Assembly (NCBI GenBank): GCA_021292165.1
Contig: CM037877.1
Span: forward strand, 85,095,691 to 85,159,690
DNA from: Shinisaurus crocodilurus
Taxonomy: Eukaryota; Chordata; Lepidosauria; Squamata; Shinisauridae
Reading direction: 5' to 3'
DNA length: 64,000 nt
Part shown: in pieces, positions 22,380-33,537 of the stretch
Layout: each line of letters opens with the position of its first letter
How positions within the stretch are numbered: the stretch's first letter is position 1
Translations under genes and position numbers: made by a program
The notes under the pieces: generated by a model
Told to the model about the DNA's origin: nothing
What the model saw: the letters and a program-made list of their open reading frames with translations, nothing else
Databases searched by the model: none

Positions 22380-23765
22380 TATGCGGAGACACAAGAGAGG
22401 GCCTTCTTGGCTGTGGCACCCCAGTGGTGGGATGCCCTCAGCCCAGTTTGAGCAGGCACCAACACTGGCTTTATTGCAACACCAACTTAAGACCTGGCTA
22501 TCTACCCAGGTTTTGGGGTCTCATTTACCATAGCTCGGTTCTGATGGATCACTGCTGATTTTATATACTGGATATATTTGTTTAATTGTATCTTGCCTTG
22601 AGATCCATTTTTGGGGTGTGTGGAGAAACGAGCCTTTGGGGGTACACACACACACACCTCATGTGTGAACCGGCTGGGGTGGGGTGTGCATAGTTAGCGT
22701 GTAGAGAAAAGTTTTTTTAGGGTTCATGCATGCATGCATGCAGGAACACAAACACACACATACACGCCTCCTCATGAGTAAACCAGGTGGGGGCTGGGAG
22801 GAAGCAAAAGGTGCATGGAACATGGGATGGGGCCTGTCGTCTGGAGGTCTGGAGAAGCCAGGCTGAGGGCATTCATATGCATAGTTCAAGCCATGACTCA
22901 CGAGTTCCCTTTCCCCTGCCTGGCCAGTTTCCCTCCCCCTGCATGGCCAGGTGAAATTCAAATTGATTGGCTGAAGGCAGGAAAGCTACAGAAAGGGGGA
23001 GGGGGAAGAGCTATTTCCCCACGTGTAGCCTTTGTTCTTGGTCAGTCTTTTGGTAGCGTGCCAGGTTGGGACCATGGCAGCGCGCCGGCGAGGGCCCCAA
23101 GCCTTTAGGGGGGGGCCCTCAGGAATCGACCCCAGGCAGCCCCTGGTAAAATTGGCTGGTTTGAGGGCTCTGGTAAAGGCAAGTCTTGTGGAGGGCTATT
23201 TGTCTCAGACCGGCAGGTAGATAAAATAGTTCCCCCCAGGCGGCAGGACTGTGCTGGATCTAACCCTTGAAGAAGACACCCTCAGGTAACTGGTGTGTGC
23301 CTGAGAGTTATTAAGGAATCAGGTTTTCTTGTTTTGCAGCTTTACTGTGTACTAAAGTGTCTCTCTCTTTATTTTGTGTGCTTCTCTCATTTCCCTAATC
23401 TTGTTGTAAGATGCTACCAGAATCAACCTGTTTGGTTTTACCCCACATGGGTTTTGTAGTGCTCTGTGAGTTCAGTATCTAAATCCAGGTTACAGAATTG
23501 AAGGCGAGTCCCTAAACAGAGATCCAAGTAGGATTGCAGACAGCCGAGGCTGGCAGTCTGGTATCTTGATATCTCAGAGGGTCTTGGTTCCTTTGCCAGT
23601 AGGCAAGGGTGGGGTGGTGGCGGGTCAGCCAGCCCCCCCTTCCGGGCCACATGGTGGCAAGCGCTGGGATTCCTTTGAGTAGGAAAGGGTGGAGGTCTGG
23701 CGGGCCAGCCAGCCCCCCCTCTTCCTCCACAGGGTGGGATAGAAATATTTTAATTAATAAATAAT
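22380..23765 (+). mobile_element. L2-like LINE 3' end, split by a solo LTR
   Basis: GAGAGGGCCTTCTTGGCTGT and the decayed RT tail run to 22618. The LINE tail resumes after the LTR with GGATAGAAATATTTTAATTA and an AATAAATAATAAAT end. Confidence 0.75.
22619..23731 (+). mobile_element. Solo LTR, 1,113 bp, 5-bp TSD GGGTG
   Basis: Begins TGTGGAGAAACG and ends CTTCCTCCACA, so it has TG...CA ends with a short inverted match. GGGTG lies directly on both sides (22614-22618 and 23732-23736). A CCAAT-type GATTGGCTGAAGGC lies at 22970-22984. No gag, pol or env sequence adjoins it, so only the LTR remains. A second copy lies at 28693-29641. Long CA and CATG runs in its 5' part vary between copies. Confidence 0.9.
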
Positions 23766-23829
23766 AAATCTACAGCTAACAGGAGCTCTGGTGTGTGTGT
23801 GATTTGCACTCTGTTGTTCCAGGGGGTAG

Positions 23830-24215
23830 AACCCGAACCAATGGATTCCAATTATAAGAAAGGGAATTTTGACTAAACATTAGGAAGAACTTCCTAATGG
23901 TATGAGTTGTCTGACAGTGGAACTGACTGCCTCAGAAGGTGGTGGACATCCCCCCCCCCTTCATTGGAGAATTTCAAGCAGAGGCTAGATAGCCACCTAT
24001 TTATTTAAGTTCTATTTATATCCACCCTTCATAAAAATCCCAGGGCGAGTTACAACCATATTGAAAACAACCAACAATAAAATACAAAAAAATAAACCTC
24101 TACTAAAACCAATTGTCTGCAAACAAATGATCAGGGATGCAATGGATCTCTTGTAGCAGCAGGGGGCTGGAGTAGATGATCTTTGAGATCCCTTCCAACA
24201 CTATGATTCTATGTC
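23830..24215 (+). mobile_element. CR1-type LINE 3' end with a nested LINE/SINE tail
   Basis: TTAGGAAGAACTTCCTAATG and GGAACTGACTGCCTCAGAAG lead to the CR1 end CCCTTCCAACACTATGATTC. An unrelated reversed tail (about 23998-24130, ATATCCACCCTTCATAAAAA) is inserted in it. Confidence 0.75.
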
Positions 24216-24356
24216 TGGCATCATGTCTAGGTTGGCCCTCAATTCACTTATCTAAACTGCTGAGAACCACTCTGGTCCCAAGACCACAGTGGTCTCCGCT
24301 GGGCTCATTGACTCCTATCTATCCCTTAAACTGAAGCTATTCTGTAGTTAATGTGC

Positions 24357-24470
24357 TAGGGCCCTCCAGATTTTTGGACTACAGTTCCCATTCTGCATGT
24401 GCAATGGTCAGTGATGATGGGAGTTGTTGTCTAAAACATCTGGAGGGTACCAGGTTGTGGGAGGCTGTAC
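24357..24470. mobile_element. Palindromic hAT MITE, worn
   Basis: GGACTACAGTTCCCATTCTG mirrors ATGATGGGAGTTGTTGTCTA, then ACATCTGGAGGGTACCAGGT. No clear target duplication. Confidence 0.65.
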
Positions 24471-24924
24471 TGCAAGTTAGAGAATGCAGTAATTAAGTTG
24501 GTCAAATTTAATCTGCAGATTGGTGCCTATGTGGGGTTTTATTGTGGATGAAGCCTCTCCACTGTTCAAATGCAACCAAATACAGTAGCATTACTTATAC
24601 TACTAGTACTACTGCTACTATGTTGTGTGGGCTGCCCTAAGAAAGTTTTTGAAGAAATGGATAGAAAACCTAAAAATAAATGGCAGTGTGATTAAATTGG
24701 CAGCTTAATTAACTATAACTGAAAGGGAGACCACAATGCCATCTTAAAAATCTGCAAGCGTTACATGCATACACACTCACACTGGATTCTTCTGAGCACA
24801 AAAGGAGACCCTTAGTAATATCTATTAGAGCAAAAAAATTTCCTTCAGATTGTAATTTTCCTGTGCTACATTGCATGCTATATTTTAGTACTTAAACTTT
24901 TGCTCTTAAACATTTTAGTTTTAC

Positions 24925-25105
24925 AGGTTCATAGATTCATAATAGAGTTGGAAGGAGCCTACAAGGCTATCGAGTCCAACCCCCTGCTCAATGCAGGAAA
25001 CTAGAGGAGGGGCCTCCCATCCAAGTAATAACCAGGCCTGACCCTGCTTAGCTTTCCACACTCAGACAAGCTGAGCCAGCATGAGCCACAGGCCTGCACA
25101 GGTGT
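24925..25105 (-). mobile_element. 5S-rRNA-headed SINE with CR1 tail (copy 1)
   Basis: On the minus strand, a 5S rRNA internal-promoter segment is visible: AAGCTAAGCAGGGTC (box A), then GCCTGGTTATTACTTGGATG and GGAG (intermediate element and box C). It runs straight into a CR1 3' end, CCTGCATTGAGCAGGGGGTT, then GGCTCCTTCCAACTCTAT. This is the only copy whose upstream head part (GCTCAGCTTGTCTGAGTGTG) is largely kept along with the rest. Confidence 0.88.
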
Positions 25106-26245
25106 AGAATCAATGCAGGAAGGAGATATAAGACAACAATGTTAACAACATACCGACTTTTAATGAAGACTACTTTTGAAGACACATTGGTTTTATTCTG
25201 ATAACCCATAAGAAACAAGGTAAAGATCCTTTTCAATTCCATAGTGTTGATCCCTCTCAATTCCATAGGAAGTATGATTTCCAGTAGTCTGTCTCCTTAT
25301 TGATGTGTCACTTAAAAAGCAAGGCTGGAATTCAAAGGTGTTTTTTGTTTTTGTTTTTGTTTTGCCAGCCTAGAATTTCTACATGATAGCATAAGTTCCC
25401 ATGGCTTTCTCTTCCTTCAACCCTAACTCTTCTCATTAAAAAAATAAATAAATTCTGATTCACCAAAATACTGCCTTGCCCGCCTACAGAGTATCATCAG
25501 CTTTCCTGAAAGTGCTTAGCCTGGAAATAGAAACATATAGGCACTTAATCCTGTTAAAGAAACCTTCATCTGTAAACCAAACTACTCTCTCCCTACCTAG
25601 GTGAGAGAAGCATTACCGAGAGAAGAAGAGCGCCTCCTTGGAACACGCAAACACAGGCATAGACTACACCACGGCTACGGCTAGACTAGCACAAATCAAA
25701 CACTGGGAGGGGCAGGAAGGCACAGATGGGTGTAAACTACATAATCCGGATTCAGATTTAAACCCACTCCAAGATTAGCCCAGGGCAGCCCCATTATGAA
25801 GTTAGGGGACCAGATGTTTAGAACCAGATTAGAATTTCCCCAGAAGCACGTCCCATTTGTTGTCCGCCCCCGCCCGAAGTCGGGATTCAAGGTTCAGACA
25901 GACAGAATATTCCCCAGCAAACCAGTTCAGAAGTAGGAATTTGTTTGGACTTCGAAACAAAGAGAAAGAATTTTCTCTCTCTAGCCTGATTCTGAATTTA
26001 TCAATGATTACACGCTGGAGCAGTGGTTCTGTCAGGGCAGGAGTATGGCGCGAACATGCAGGTCCAATCCCAGCGGTTGGGAAGGGTCCTCAAAAGCAGC
26101 AGGGCTGGATCACCACATTTTGAAGTGAAGTAAGACATGTTACTACTTAAAGAGGCGGGCGGGCCTAAGACCTCTTGAGTCCAGAGTCTAAAATGACCCA
26201 AGTAACCACTGCGGAGGACGAGTTCCTGCTCCCCCTTGAAGGAAA
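25106..26245. other. Non-coding, no recognised element
   Basis: No gene with recognisable domains or splice signals. Confidence 0.55.
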
Positions 26246-26254
26246 AGATCAATA

Positions 26255-26330
26255 TATTACTAGAATAGAATAATAGAATACTATAAGGCCATCGAGTCCA
26301 ACCCCCTGCTCAACGCAGGAATCCGATCTC
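26255..26330 (-). mobile_element. CR1 3' end fragment
   Basis: GGCCATCGAGTCCAACCCCC and TGCTCAACGCAGGAATC are the reversed CR1 tail, preceded by an ATAGAATA-type octamer region. Confidence 0.85.
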
Positions 26331-26549
26331 CCGCAACCGACCCCTCTCATATATATTACACGCACGCACACGCAACTGTTTCCATTTCCAAGAAAAAAAC
26401 AGTTAGGACGAGTGCCACGCACAAGGGAGGTAAAGTAGGGCAATTAAAAAAACACACACGCCCACACTTCCAGCAGGTAAAAGAAAAGTTACCTGGAGTG
26501 GAAAATAATCCAAGTTGGAGGCTCGCCCGGCAGTTAGAGGATGAACTCA

Positions 26550-27120
26550 GAACGTGCAGTAGCACCCACAGATATCACTACGATCCCCGCTACAACCGCG
26601 CCTCCTTACCTTTACCTCCCCTGCGTGTCCTCCCGATTCTCCGCTCTGGGAGTTGCCCGGGATATCTGGGGGGGAAAGGTGCGTGGTTACTACTGTGGAC
26701 TTCCCCACCTCCCTCTGAGTATGGCTGTTTCCTGTTTCAACAGGGGGAAGGGAAAACAAAGTTGGAGGAGGTGTTTGTTCCAGGGCGCTGCTATCAAGTT
26801 GCAGCGGGCAGGTGAGCGCAGGCAGCTACGCCCCGCTAGGCGCGCCGCCGGCAGGAAGGAAAGGACGGAGCACTTTGGAACAATCCATAGAAAGCGGAAC
26901 CCACAATCAGAGCACAGGAGGCACCTGCCCCGAGAAAGAAACGCCTCCTTCTCCAAGCTGGCGGTCAGAAACGCGATCGCGCTGACAGAACACACACACC
27001 TGCTACTAAACTATCTTTCCAAAAGGACGATCAGAAAATAGAGAGGGGTCTGTAAGCAAGCTTGGAGATGGGGCGTGTCCGTCTCTATACCCCGATCTGA
27101 TCCGGCAGAGTCGGGACAAT
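26550..27120. promoter_or_regulatory. GC-rich patch, candidate promoter/first exon
   Basis: CpG dinucleotides are frequent (for example CGCTAGGCGCGCCGCCGG and ACGCGATCGCGCTG). By human synteny, TJP2 starts downstream of FXN on the same strand, so a TJP2 first exon on the minus strand is plausible. A minus-strand GGGGCAG followed by GTGCCT could be a donor near 26930. No coding sequence is recognised. Confidence 0.35.
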
Positions 27121-28010
27121 GAGGCGCGGGGTGTGTGTTAAGGAACCATCTGTCGGAGTTTTGCTTGTTCGCCTTTCCAATCTCAGAGAGACTTTGATCC
27201 ACCACTTTGAATCGTGGTTGCGTGAAGAGATTATTATTTTTATTTAAGAAATTGCTTTCCCGCTTTTTATTATAAAATAATCCCAAAGCGGAGTACAAGC
27301 GATAAAACACAGTAAAATAATAGCGCACTGACCAACCCCCCCCCCCCCGATCAAACAGGGAAGTATCAGATAAATAATAGTTTATACAATGCAGCAAAGG
27401 GGGGCGGGGAGAGAGGAACATTTAATTAAAAGCCCTGGGAAACAAATCGGTCTTTCGCTTTAACGCAAACAGAGGCTGGCCATTCACCTCCAAAGGAGGC
27501 GCTTTCCGCACTGGGTATTGGCTAAGGCGCAGCAGCAAGCCGACTGTTTTCCGCCCTTGCCTCACTCTCTATTCACCCTCTTGAGTGATTGGCAAGGGGA
27601 ACAGGAAATACCGGTTCAAAGCCTGGGTACAATAGTTGCGAGGAAGGGAAGCGAGTGTCAGGGCTTCGTCATCGGGCAGGATCCATTGTTTCGCCTCTGA
27701 ACAAGTCACTGTTACCAGCTGCCTGAAACTCTCTTAGGAATGGATTTGGCCAAGTCCAGGAAAGGGAATTTTGTTGTGGGGGTTGTTGTTGTTCTTTTAC
27801 TATGTGTAAATGGATGCTCACTTCCAAGACCAGTTCAAAATGTACTTTTAAGACATAATTAAACAATGACTATTAATTTAGAATATTTCTAGGCCACCTT
27901 TCAGGGCTTATAAAACAGCTCCCTCCGTTGCTGAATTTTAAAGAATTTTGGTATTTTGAAGTCCCCTTCAAGATTGCAGTTGCAACACAACATGCTTAAA
28001 AGTGACAAGA
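27121..28010. other. Non-coding, no recognised gene
   Basis: Includes a reversed LINE/SINE-type tail at 27240-27310 (GCTTTCCCGCTTTTTATTAT) and a C run at 27338-27348. Confidence 0.55.
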
Positions 28011-28247
28011 GCCTGTGTGGTGTAGTGGTTAGAGTTAGACTGAGACTCCGGAGATCCAGGTTCTAGTCCCCACTTGGCCATGAAGTTCATTGGATGACTT
28101 TGGGCCAGCCAGTGACTCTCAACCTAACCTACTTCACAGAGTTGTTGTGAGGATAAAATGGAGAGGAGGAGGACCACATATGCTGCTGCCTTGGGTTCCT
28201 TGCCAGAGGAAAAAGGCAGGATATAAATGTAATTATAAATAAAACCA
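28011..28247 (+). mobile_element. Sauria-type SINE
   Basis: The head GTGGTGTAGTGGTTAGAG has tRNA A-box character and GGTTCTAGTCCCCAC matches a B box. Then TGAGGATAAAATGGAGAGGA and a tail GGCAGGATATAAATGTAATT. Confidence 0.92.
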
Positions 28248-28692
28248 GCCAGTTTCACCATTTGCTGCTTCTTTACCTTCTCCTTCTTCCTCTGCTCTAG
28301 GTTTCAGAAAAGTAGGACAAACACCTATAAATTTTCCTGGCCATATTTTCTCCTTCGTGGCAGGCAAGAGGTGGTCCCTCAGCTACAGTGATATTTCCCT
28401 GTAAGGAAATTGTGTGGCTCCAACAGTCCCAATCCCATGCCCCAGAGCATAAGGCAGTGACATAACTCCCTCCCACTGCTAGAGGCTGAGCATGGCATTG
28501 CCATACCTACCCATAGGCCACCATGGATGGCACCAGCTGCATGTAGTAAAGTTCCTGCAACAGGAAAGTAGTCATCTGAGGAGAAATATCAGACCACCCC
28601 ATAGGGCAGCGGTCCTAAACATGGCACCCACAGGCACCTCCAATGGCACCCATGAAGGGATATGTATATATCCATAGCAATGAATACATGTG

Positions 28693-29641
28693 TGTGAAGA
28701 AAAGAGCCTTTGGGGGTTCTCACATACATACATACATACATACATACACACACACACACTCACACTCACCTCATGTGTGAACTGGCTGGGGTGGGTGGGT
28801 GTGCATAGTTAGCGTGTGGAGAAAGGGGCCTTTGGGGGTTCCTGCATGCATGCACACACACAACACCCCATCATGTGTGAAGGCTGGGGTGTGTGTGTGC
28901 ATAGTTCCTCTTGAATGAATGACGCCTGGAGAAGCTGGCCTAGGGCTTTCTTATGTAAATAGTTCAAGCCATGAGTTCCCTTCCCCCTGCCTGGCCAGGT
29001 GAAGTGCATTATGATTGGCTAAGAGGCAGCAGAGCTACAGGGGGGGGGGAAGGTATATTTCCCAAAGCGTGGGTTTTGGTCTTTGTTCTACCCGGCTGTG
29101 GTAATGGCGGTAAGCCAAGGACCCCAGGCAGCTCCTGGTGAAATTAGCTGGATTGAGGGCTCTAGTAAAGGCAAGCCTTGTGGGAGCTTTACCCATCTCG
29201 GACCTTCGGGTAGGTGTGGTAATCTCCCTCGGGCAGCAAGGCTGTGCTGGATTTAACCCTTGAAGAGAACACCCTCTGGTAACAGGTGTGTGCCTGAGAG
29301 ATATTAAGGAATCAGGTTTTATTGTTTTGCAGCTTTACTGTGTACTAAAGTGTCTCTTTATTTTGTGTGCTTCTCTCATTTCCCTAATCTTGTTGTAAAA
29401 TGCTACCAGAATAAACCTTGTCTTGGTTTTACCCCATGGTGTTTGTGGATTGCTCTGCTTGGTTCAGTATCTAAGTCCAGTTTACAGAAATTAAAGGCTA
29501 GTCCCTCAACAGAGATCCAAGTAGGATTGCAGACAGCTGAGGCTGGCAATCTGGTACCTTGAGATCTCTGGGGGTCTTGGTTCCTTTGGAGTAGGAAAGG
29601 GTGGGGGTGTGGCGGGCCAGCCAGCCCCCCCTTCCTCCACA
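28693..29641 (+). mobile_element. Solo LTR, second copy, 949 bp
   Basis: Begins TGTGAAGAAAAG and ends CTTCCTCCACA, matching the copy at 22619-23731. Flanks are ATGTG and ATATG (4 of 5). AATAAA lies near 29411 (AATCAA in the other copy). Part of the U3 GC-rich stretch of the first copy is missing. Confidence 0.85.
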
Positions 29642-29644
29642 ATA

Positions 29645-30125
29645 TGAAATGGATACAGCTTTCTAGCAATTACACATAGGCTTCAACAAAAGTGGACCAA
29701 ATATTCAAATAAGTATCCATTTGAAGGTGGCATCTATATGCCACCTGTCCAAAGCTTTGTAAGGTCCTCAATCCATTGCATTATAGGAGGTGAGTGTTTA
29801 TCCTTCCAATGTTGCAATATCAGCCCTTTAGCTGTCAGAAGGGCACAGAGAAGCCATTTATGCTGAGTCGCTGACCATTTGTTAATTTCCATGAAGCAGG
29901 TAAATAATTTAAAAGAGTGTGTACATCAGTGAATATTAGACAGTTCTGGTACAAAATTTATCTGTGTAATAACTTCCTCCCAAAAAGAAGCAACTTCTGG
30001 ACATTACCAAAACATGTGTTTAAAAGAACCATTAGCTGTATTGCACCTCCAGCAATCAGCCAAATTAGACAATCCCTTATTAAAGAGATGTTACAGTGTC
30101 CAATAGACACGAAACAAAAGTTTTA
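29645..30125 (-). mobile_element. L1-type LINE ORF2 C-terminal fragment
   Basis: The minus strand encodes, with breaks, CNTANGSFKHMFW, CPEVASFWEEVITQINF and HWKDKHSPPIMQWIEDLTKLW. This is the Cys-rich C-terminal pattern of L1 ORF2. Stops and frameshifts show decay. Confidence 0.75.
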
Positions 30126-31772
30126 GTTGGGGACTGCTGCCATAGAGATTCATGTTATCCCGGGCTGGCCCTTTCATGAGGCAGGGAGAAGCCCCCACCT
30201 CAGGTGGCAGAGCGGGAGTGGTGAATTGCATGCTTCTCCCCACCCCCACTCCTCCAGGAGGATCTGCTGCCACCCCATGCCATACAGGCAATCTCCAGGG
30301 ACATGCCCTCCCACAACGCTTGGCTTGAAGGACGGACCTCTCGGAGCCAGGCCTTTGGGCCTGACCTGGCCAACTCTCTGAAATGCTGCACTAGCTGTTT
30401 TTCCAGCCAATGCGGCTCTTCAGAGAGCTTCCTGCCCTCTCACCCACCCACCCCTCATTTTGACAGGATCAGGTCAGGAAGCCAAGAGGGAATCATCTTT
30501 CCAGGCCCACACCTTGAAAGACTCCTGAGCCTTTAAGAAAATGTTCTGTCAGTTATTCAACAAAAACTTCCTAGCAGCTCTGTGCCGGGAAAAACTACAT
30601 CTGGTGAACTGCTCCCTATGTAAGTGTAAGAGGCAATCAAAGGGTCTGAGCCTAGAAACAGGGCAAGTCCTGAAACGATTTGAGGGGAGCTAAATTCCAG
30701 ACTGATTTGAACTTTCTTGCCTCTACAGAGGGTGGGAAAAGATCGTTGGGCAAGTTTGTTCCAGCTGCGTCTATGCAGTGGAATTAAATTGAACTGGTGG
30801 GCAACATTAATGGCACCAGGTTTTGCTTTTCCGCCTTCCACCCTAGCAGTGGCAGCTTTGCCTTTGGAAAGCTGCTGCACAGCTGACAACAGTAAGGCGA
30901 AGAGCAACCTAGCCCTAGCCCAGATCTCATCTCACCTCCCTCCTTCAGACCCACAAATGGGTTTAAATGGCAGCCTTAGGCCAACTGTTGACCTTTAATG
31001 CTCCTTTCCAACTTTTTTTTTTTTTTTTAAGGAGTCTGTTGTTCTTGAGAGGTTGTCCATAGCCCTGTTCAAGTATTAAAATCACTGCATGGAGAAGGGG
31101 ATCAGGGCTACACCCACACCCAGTCCTGACCTCCTTGTGTTTACTCTGTTGCTTCCTCAGGAAGCTACAAGTATACACCCGGACACAGACTCCGTACATG
31201 CAATCCATATCCTCAGTTTTTTCAGGATACAGATCGCATATGTGGGAATCTGTGTATTTGCATTCATGTGGCTGCTTTTGCTCTACATGTTCATTTGTGT
31301 AACGAAGAAAGTTCTGACTTTGCCACAGACCTTTTCTGTAATATCAGCCAAATCAGTTTGTGCCTTGTGATCCATCTCTATTTTAATAAGATTGCAATTT
31401 CCTTGGGAGAGATTTCCTCTTATTGTGCTTGCCCAGTGCTTGACAATAATCTCTACTGAGAATATAATTCAAGTATACAACAATCACCATTATAAAATCT
31501 TCTGATTTGAGAAGTTCTGCTTAAACTAAGGAACAAAGCAAACAGTCGATATAAGACAATGATAATGCAAATCCACTCAAATTATCCTCTATAGTTGCAA
31601 TTCCATTTCTACTTGAATGACTCGGCTCTTAAGATAAGAAATGCGTGCATCCTCCTGATCTCCTTGCTGAAACCACGGTAATGGTTAACATCTCACAGAA
31701 TACATGTCTAGAAATGGGGCTTAAGGGTACCAGCTGAAATCAGCGATGATCAATAGTCATCAGACATATATA
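30126..31772. other. Non-coding, no recognised gene
   Basis: GC-moderate DNA with a T/A run at 31012-31029. Overlapping open frames at 30130-30540 lack domains. Confidence 0.55.
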
Positions 31773-31989
31773 CAATGCCTTGCCGAAGTATTCACCCCCC
31801 TTTGACTTTTCCACATTTTTTTGTGTTACAACCTGGAATTGAAATGGATTTAATTGGAATTGCTACCACTTGATGTACACAAGATACTCAACACTGTGAA
31901 GGTGCAAAATATTTTTGTGACACAAAATTTAAGTCAACAAAAACAAACTGGCACTTGTTGCTTGCGTAAGTATTCCCCCCCCCCCCCAG

Positions 31990-32955
31990 TCAATACTTGG
32001 TAGAAGCACCTTTGGCAGCAATTACAGCAGCGAGTCTTCTTGGGTAAGTCTCTATGGCTTTGCGCATCTGGATCCTGCAATGTTTGCCCATTCTTCCTGG
32101 CAAAATTGCTCCAGCTCTGTCAGATTGGATGGGGACGGTTGGTGAACAGCAACTTTCAAGTCTTGCCACAGATTCTCAAATGGATTGAGGTCTGGGCTTT
32201 GACTGGGCCATTCTAAGACTTTCAGGTTCTTGCTTTTAAACCACTCATGTTACTAATTAGGGTTGTTGTCCTGCTGGAGGGTGAACCTCTGCCCCAGTCC
32301 CAGGTCCCTTGCAGACAAACAGGTTTTCCCCTAGAATTGCTCTGTATCCCCACCTATTTTGCCCTCAATCCTGACCAGTTTCCCAGTCCCTGCCAAGGAA
32401 AAGCATCCCCACCCAAGATGCTGCCACCACCATGCTTCACCGTGGGGATGGTGTTCTCAGGGCAATGAGCGCTGTTGGCTTTGCATCACACAGTGTTTTG
32501 CGGCAAGGCCAGAAAGCTCCATTTGGGTCCCATCAGACCAGAGAACCTTTATCCATGTTTGCTCTGTCTCCCACATGCCTTTTTGCAAACTCCAAACAGG
32601 TTTTGATATGGGTTTGTTTCAGCAATGACTTTCTTCTCGCCACTCTTCCATAAAGCCCAGCTTTGTGGAGCATCCAGGTGATAGTTGTCCCATAGATGGC
32701 TTCTCTCATCTTAGCTGTGGTTCTCTCCAGCTCCTTCAGAGTTACTACTGGCCTCTTAGTTGCTTCTCTAATGCCCTCCTTACCCAGTCACTAAGTTTTG
32801 GTGGATGGCCTTCTCTAGGCAGGATTGTGGTTGAGCCATATTCTTTCCATTTTGTAATAATAGATTCAATGGTGCTCTGGGGGATATTCACAGTTTGGGA
32901 TTTTTTTCTGCACAACTTTATTCCAGAGTTGTTTTGATAGCTCCTTGGTCTTCAT
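31990..32955 (-). pseudogene. Tc1-type transposase, decayed
   Basis: The minus strand starts MKTKELSKQLWNKVV, the helix-turn-helix region. Near the C-terminus it reads LEWPSQSPDLNPFENLWQDL, the catalytic-Glu block of the DD34E family, and ends LAAVIAAKGASTKY before TGA. The length of about 966 nt is close to the usual 340 codons. Stops and frameshifts in between break the frame, for example just after the first 30 codons, so it is inactive. Confidence 0.88.
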
Positions 32956-33255
32956 GATGCCATTTGTTCAGATATGCTCTCCAACAAACTCGGGCCTTCC
33001 AGAAACAGATGTATTTAATCTGACATCACGTGGCACTGCAATTGCACAGGTGGACTCCATTCAACTACTTACAGTATGTGACTTCTGGAGGCAGTGGGTT
33101 GCACCAGAGCTTATTTAGGCATGTCACAGCACAGGGGGTGAATACTTATGCAAGCAACAAGTGCCAGTTTGCTTTTTACTTCTTTTGTGCCACAATAAAA
33201 CTATTTTGCATCTTCATAGTGTTGAGTATCTTGTGTACATCAAGTGGTAACGATG

Positions 33256-33440
33256 CAATTAATTAATTTTATTTACAGCATTTTTACCCCGCTCCTCAGC
33301 TAGAAAAGGCTCCCAAAGTGGCTTACAAATTTACTGGCTTACAATCTAAAAGACATGACACAAAAGGAAGAGGGATTAGGAAGGAGGAGGAAGAAAGCAA
33401 AGCTCAGGCACCAGTTCTTAGTTACAAGTTGTGTTTTTCC
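33256..33440 (-). mobile_element. SINE/LINE-type tail nested in the Tc1 right arm
   Basis: TTTTATTTACAGCATTTTTA and GGCTCCCAAAGTGGCTTACA resemble the reversed 3' tails seen in squamate SINEs. It separates two parts of the transposon's inverted repeat. Confidence 0.6.
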
Positions 33441-33537
33441 TTAATGGAATTAAATCCATTTCAATTCCAGGTTGTAACACAACAAAATGTGGAAAAGTCA
33501 AAGGGGGTGGTGGTGAATACTTCTGCAAGGCACTGTA

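Larger units (their letters stand above)
31773..33535. mobile_element. Tc1/mariner transposon, full length, with TA target site and long TIRs
   Basis: Ends CAATGCCTTGCCGAAGTATT and, inverted, CAGTGCCTTGCAGAAGTATT, with TA on each side. The inverted repeat continues for over 200 bp: ACTTGATGTACACAAGATAC occurs in both arms. The right arm is interrupted at about 33256-33440 by another repeat tail. A decayed transposase lies inside on the minus strand. Confidence 0.93.

Noticed and set aside
22619..29641. A provirus with LTRs at 22619 and 28693
   Set aside because: The two LTRs have different flanking duplications and no retroviral coding sequence lies between them; the LINE tail resumes right after the first.
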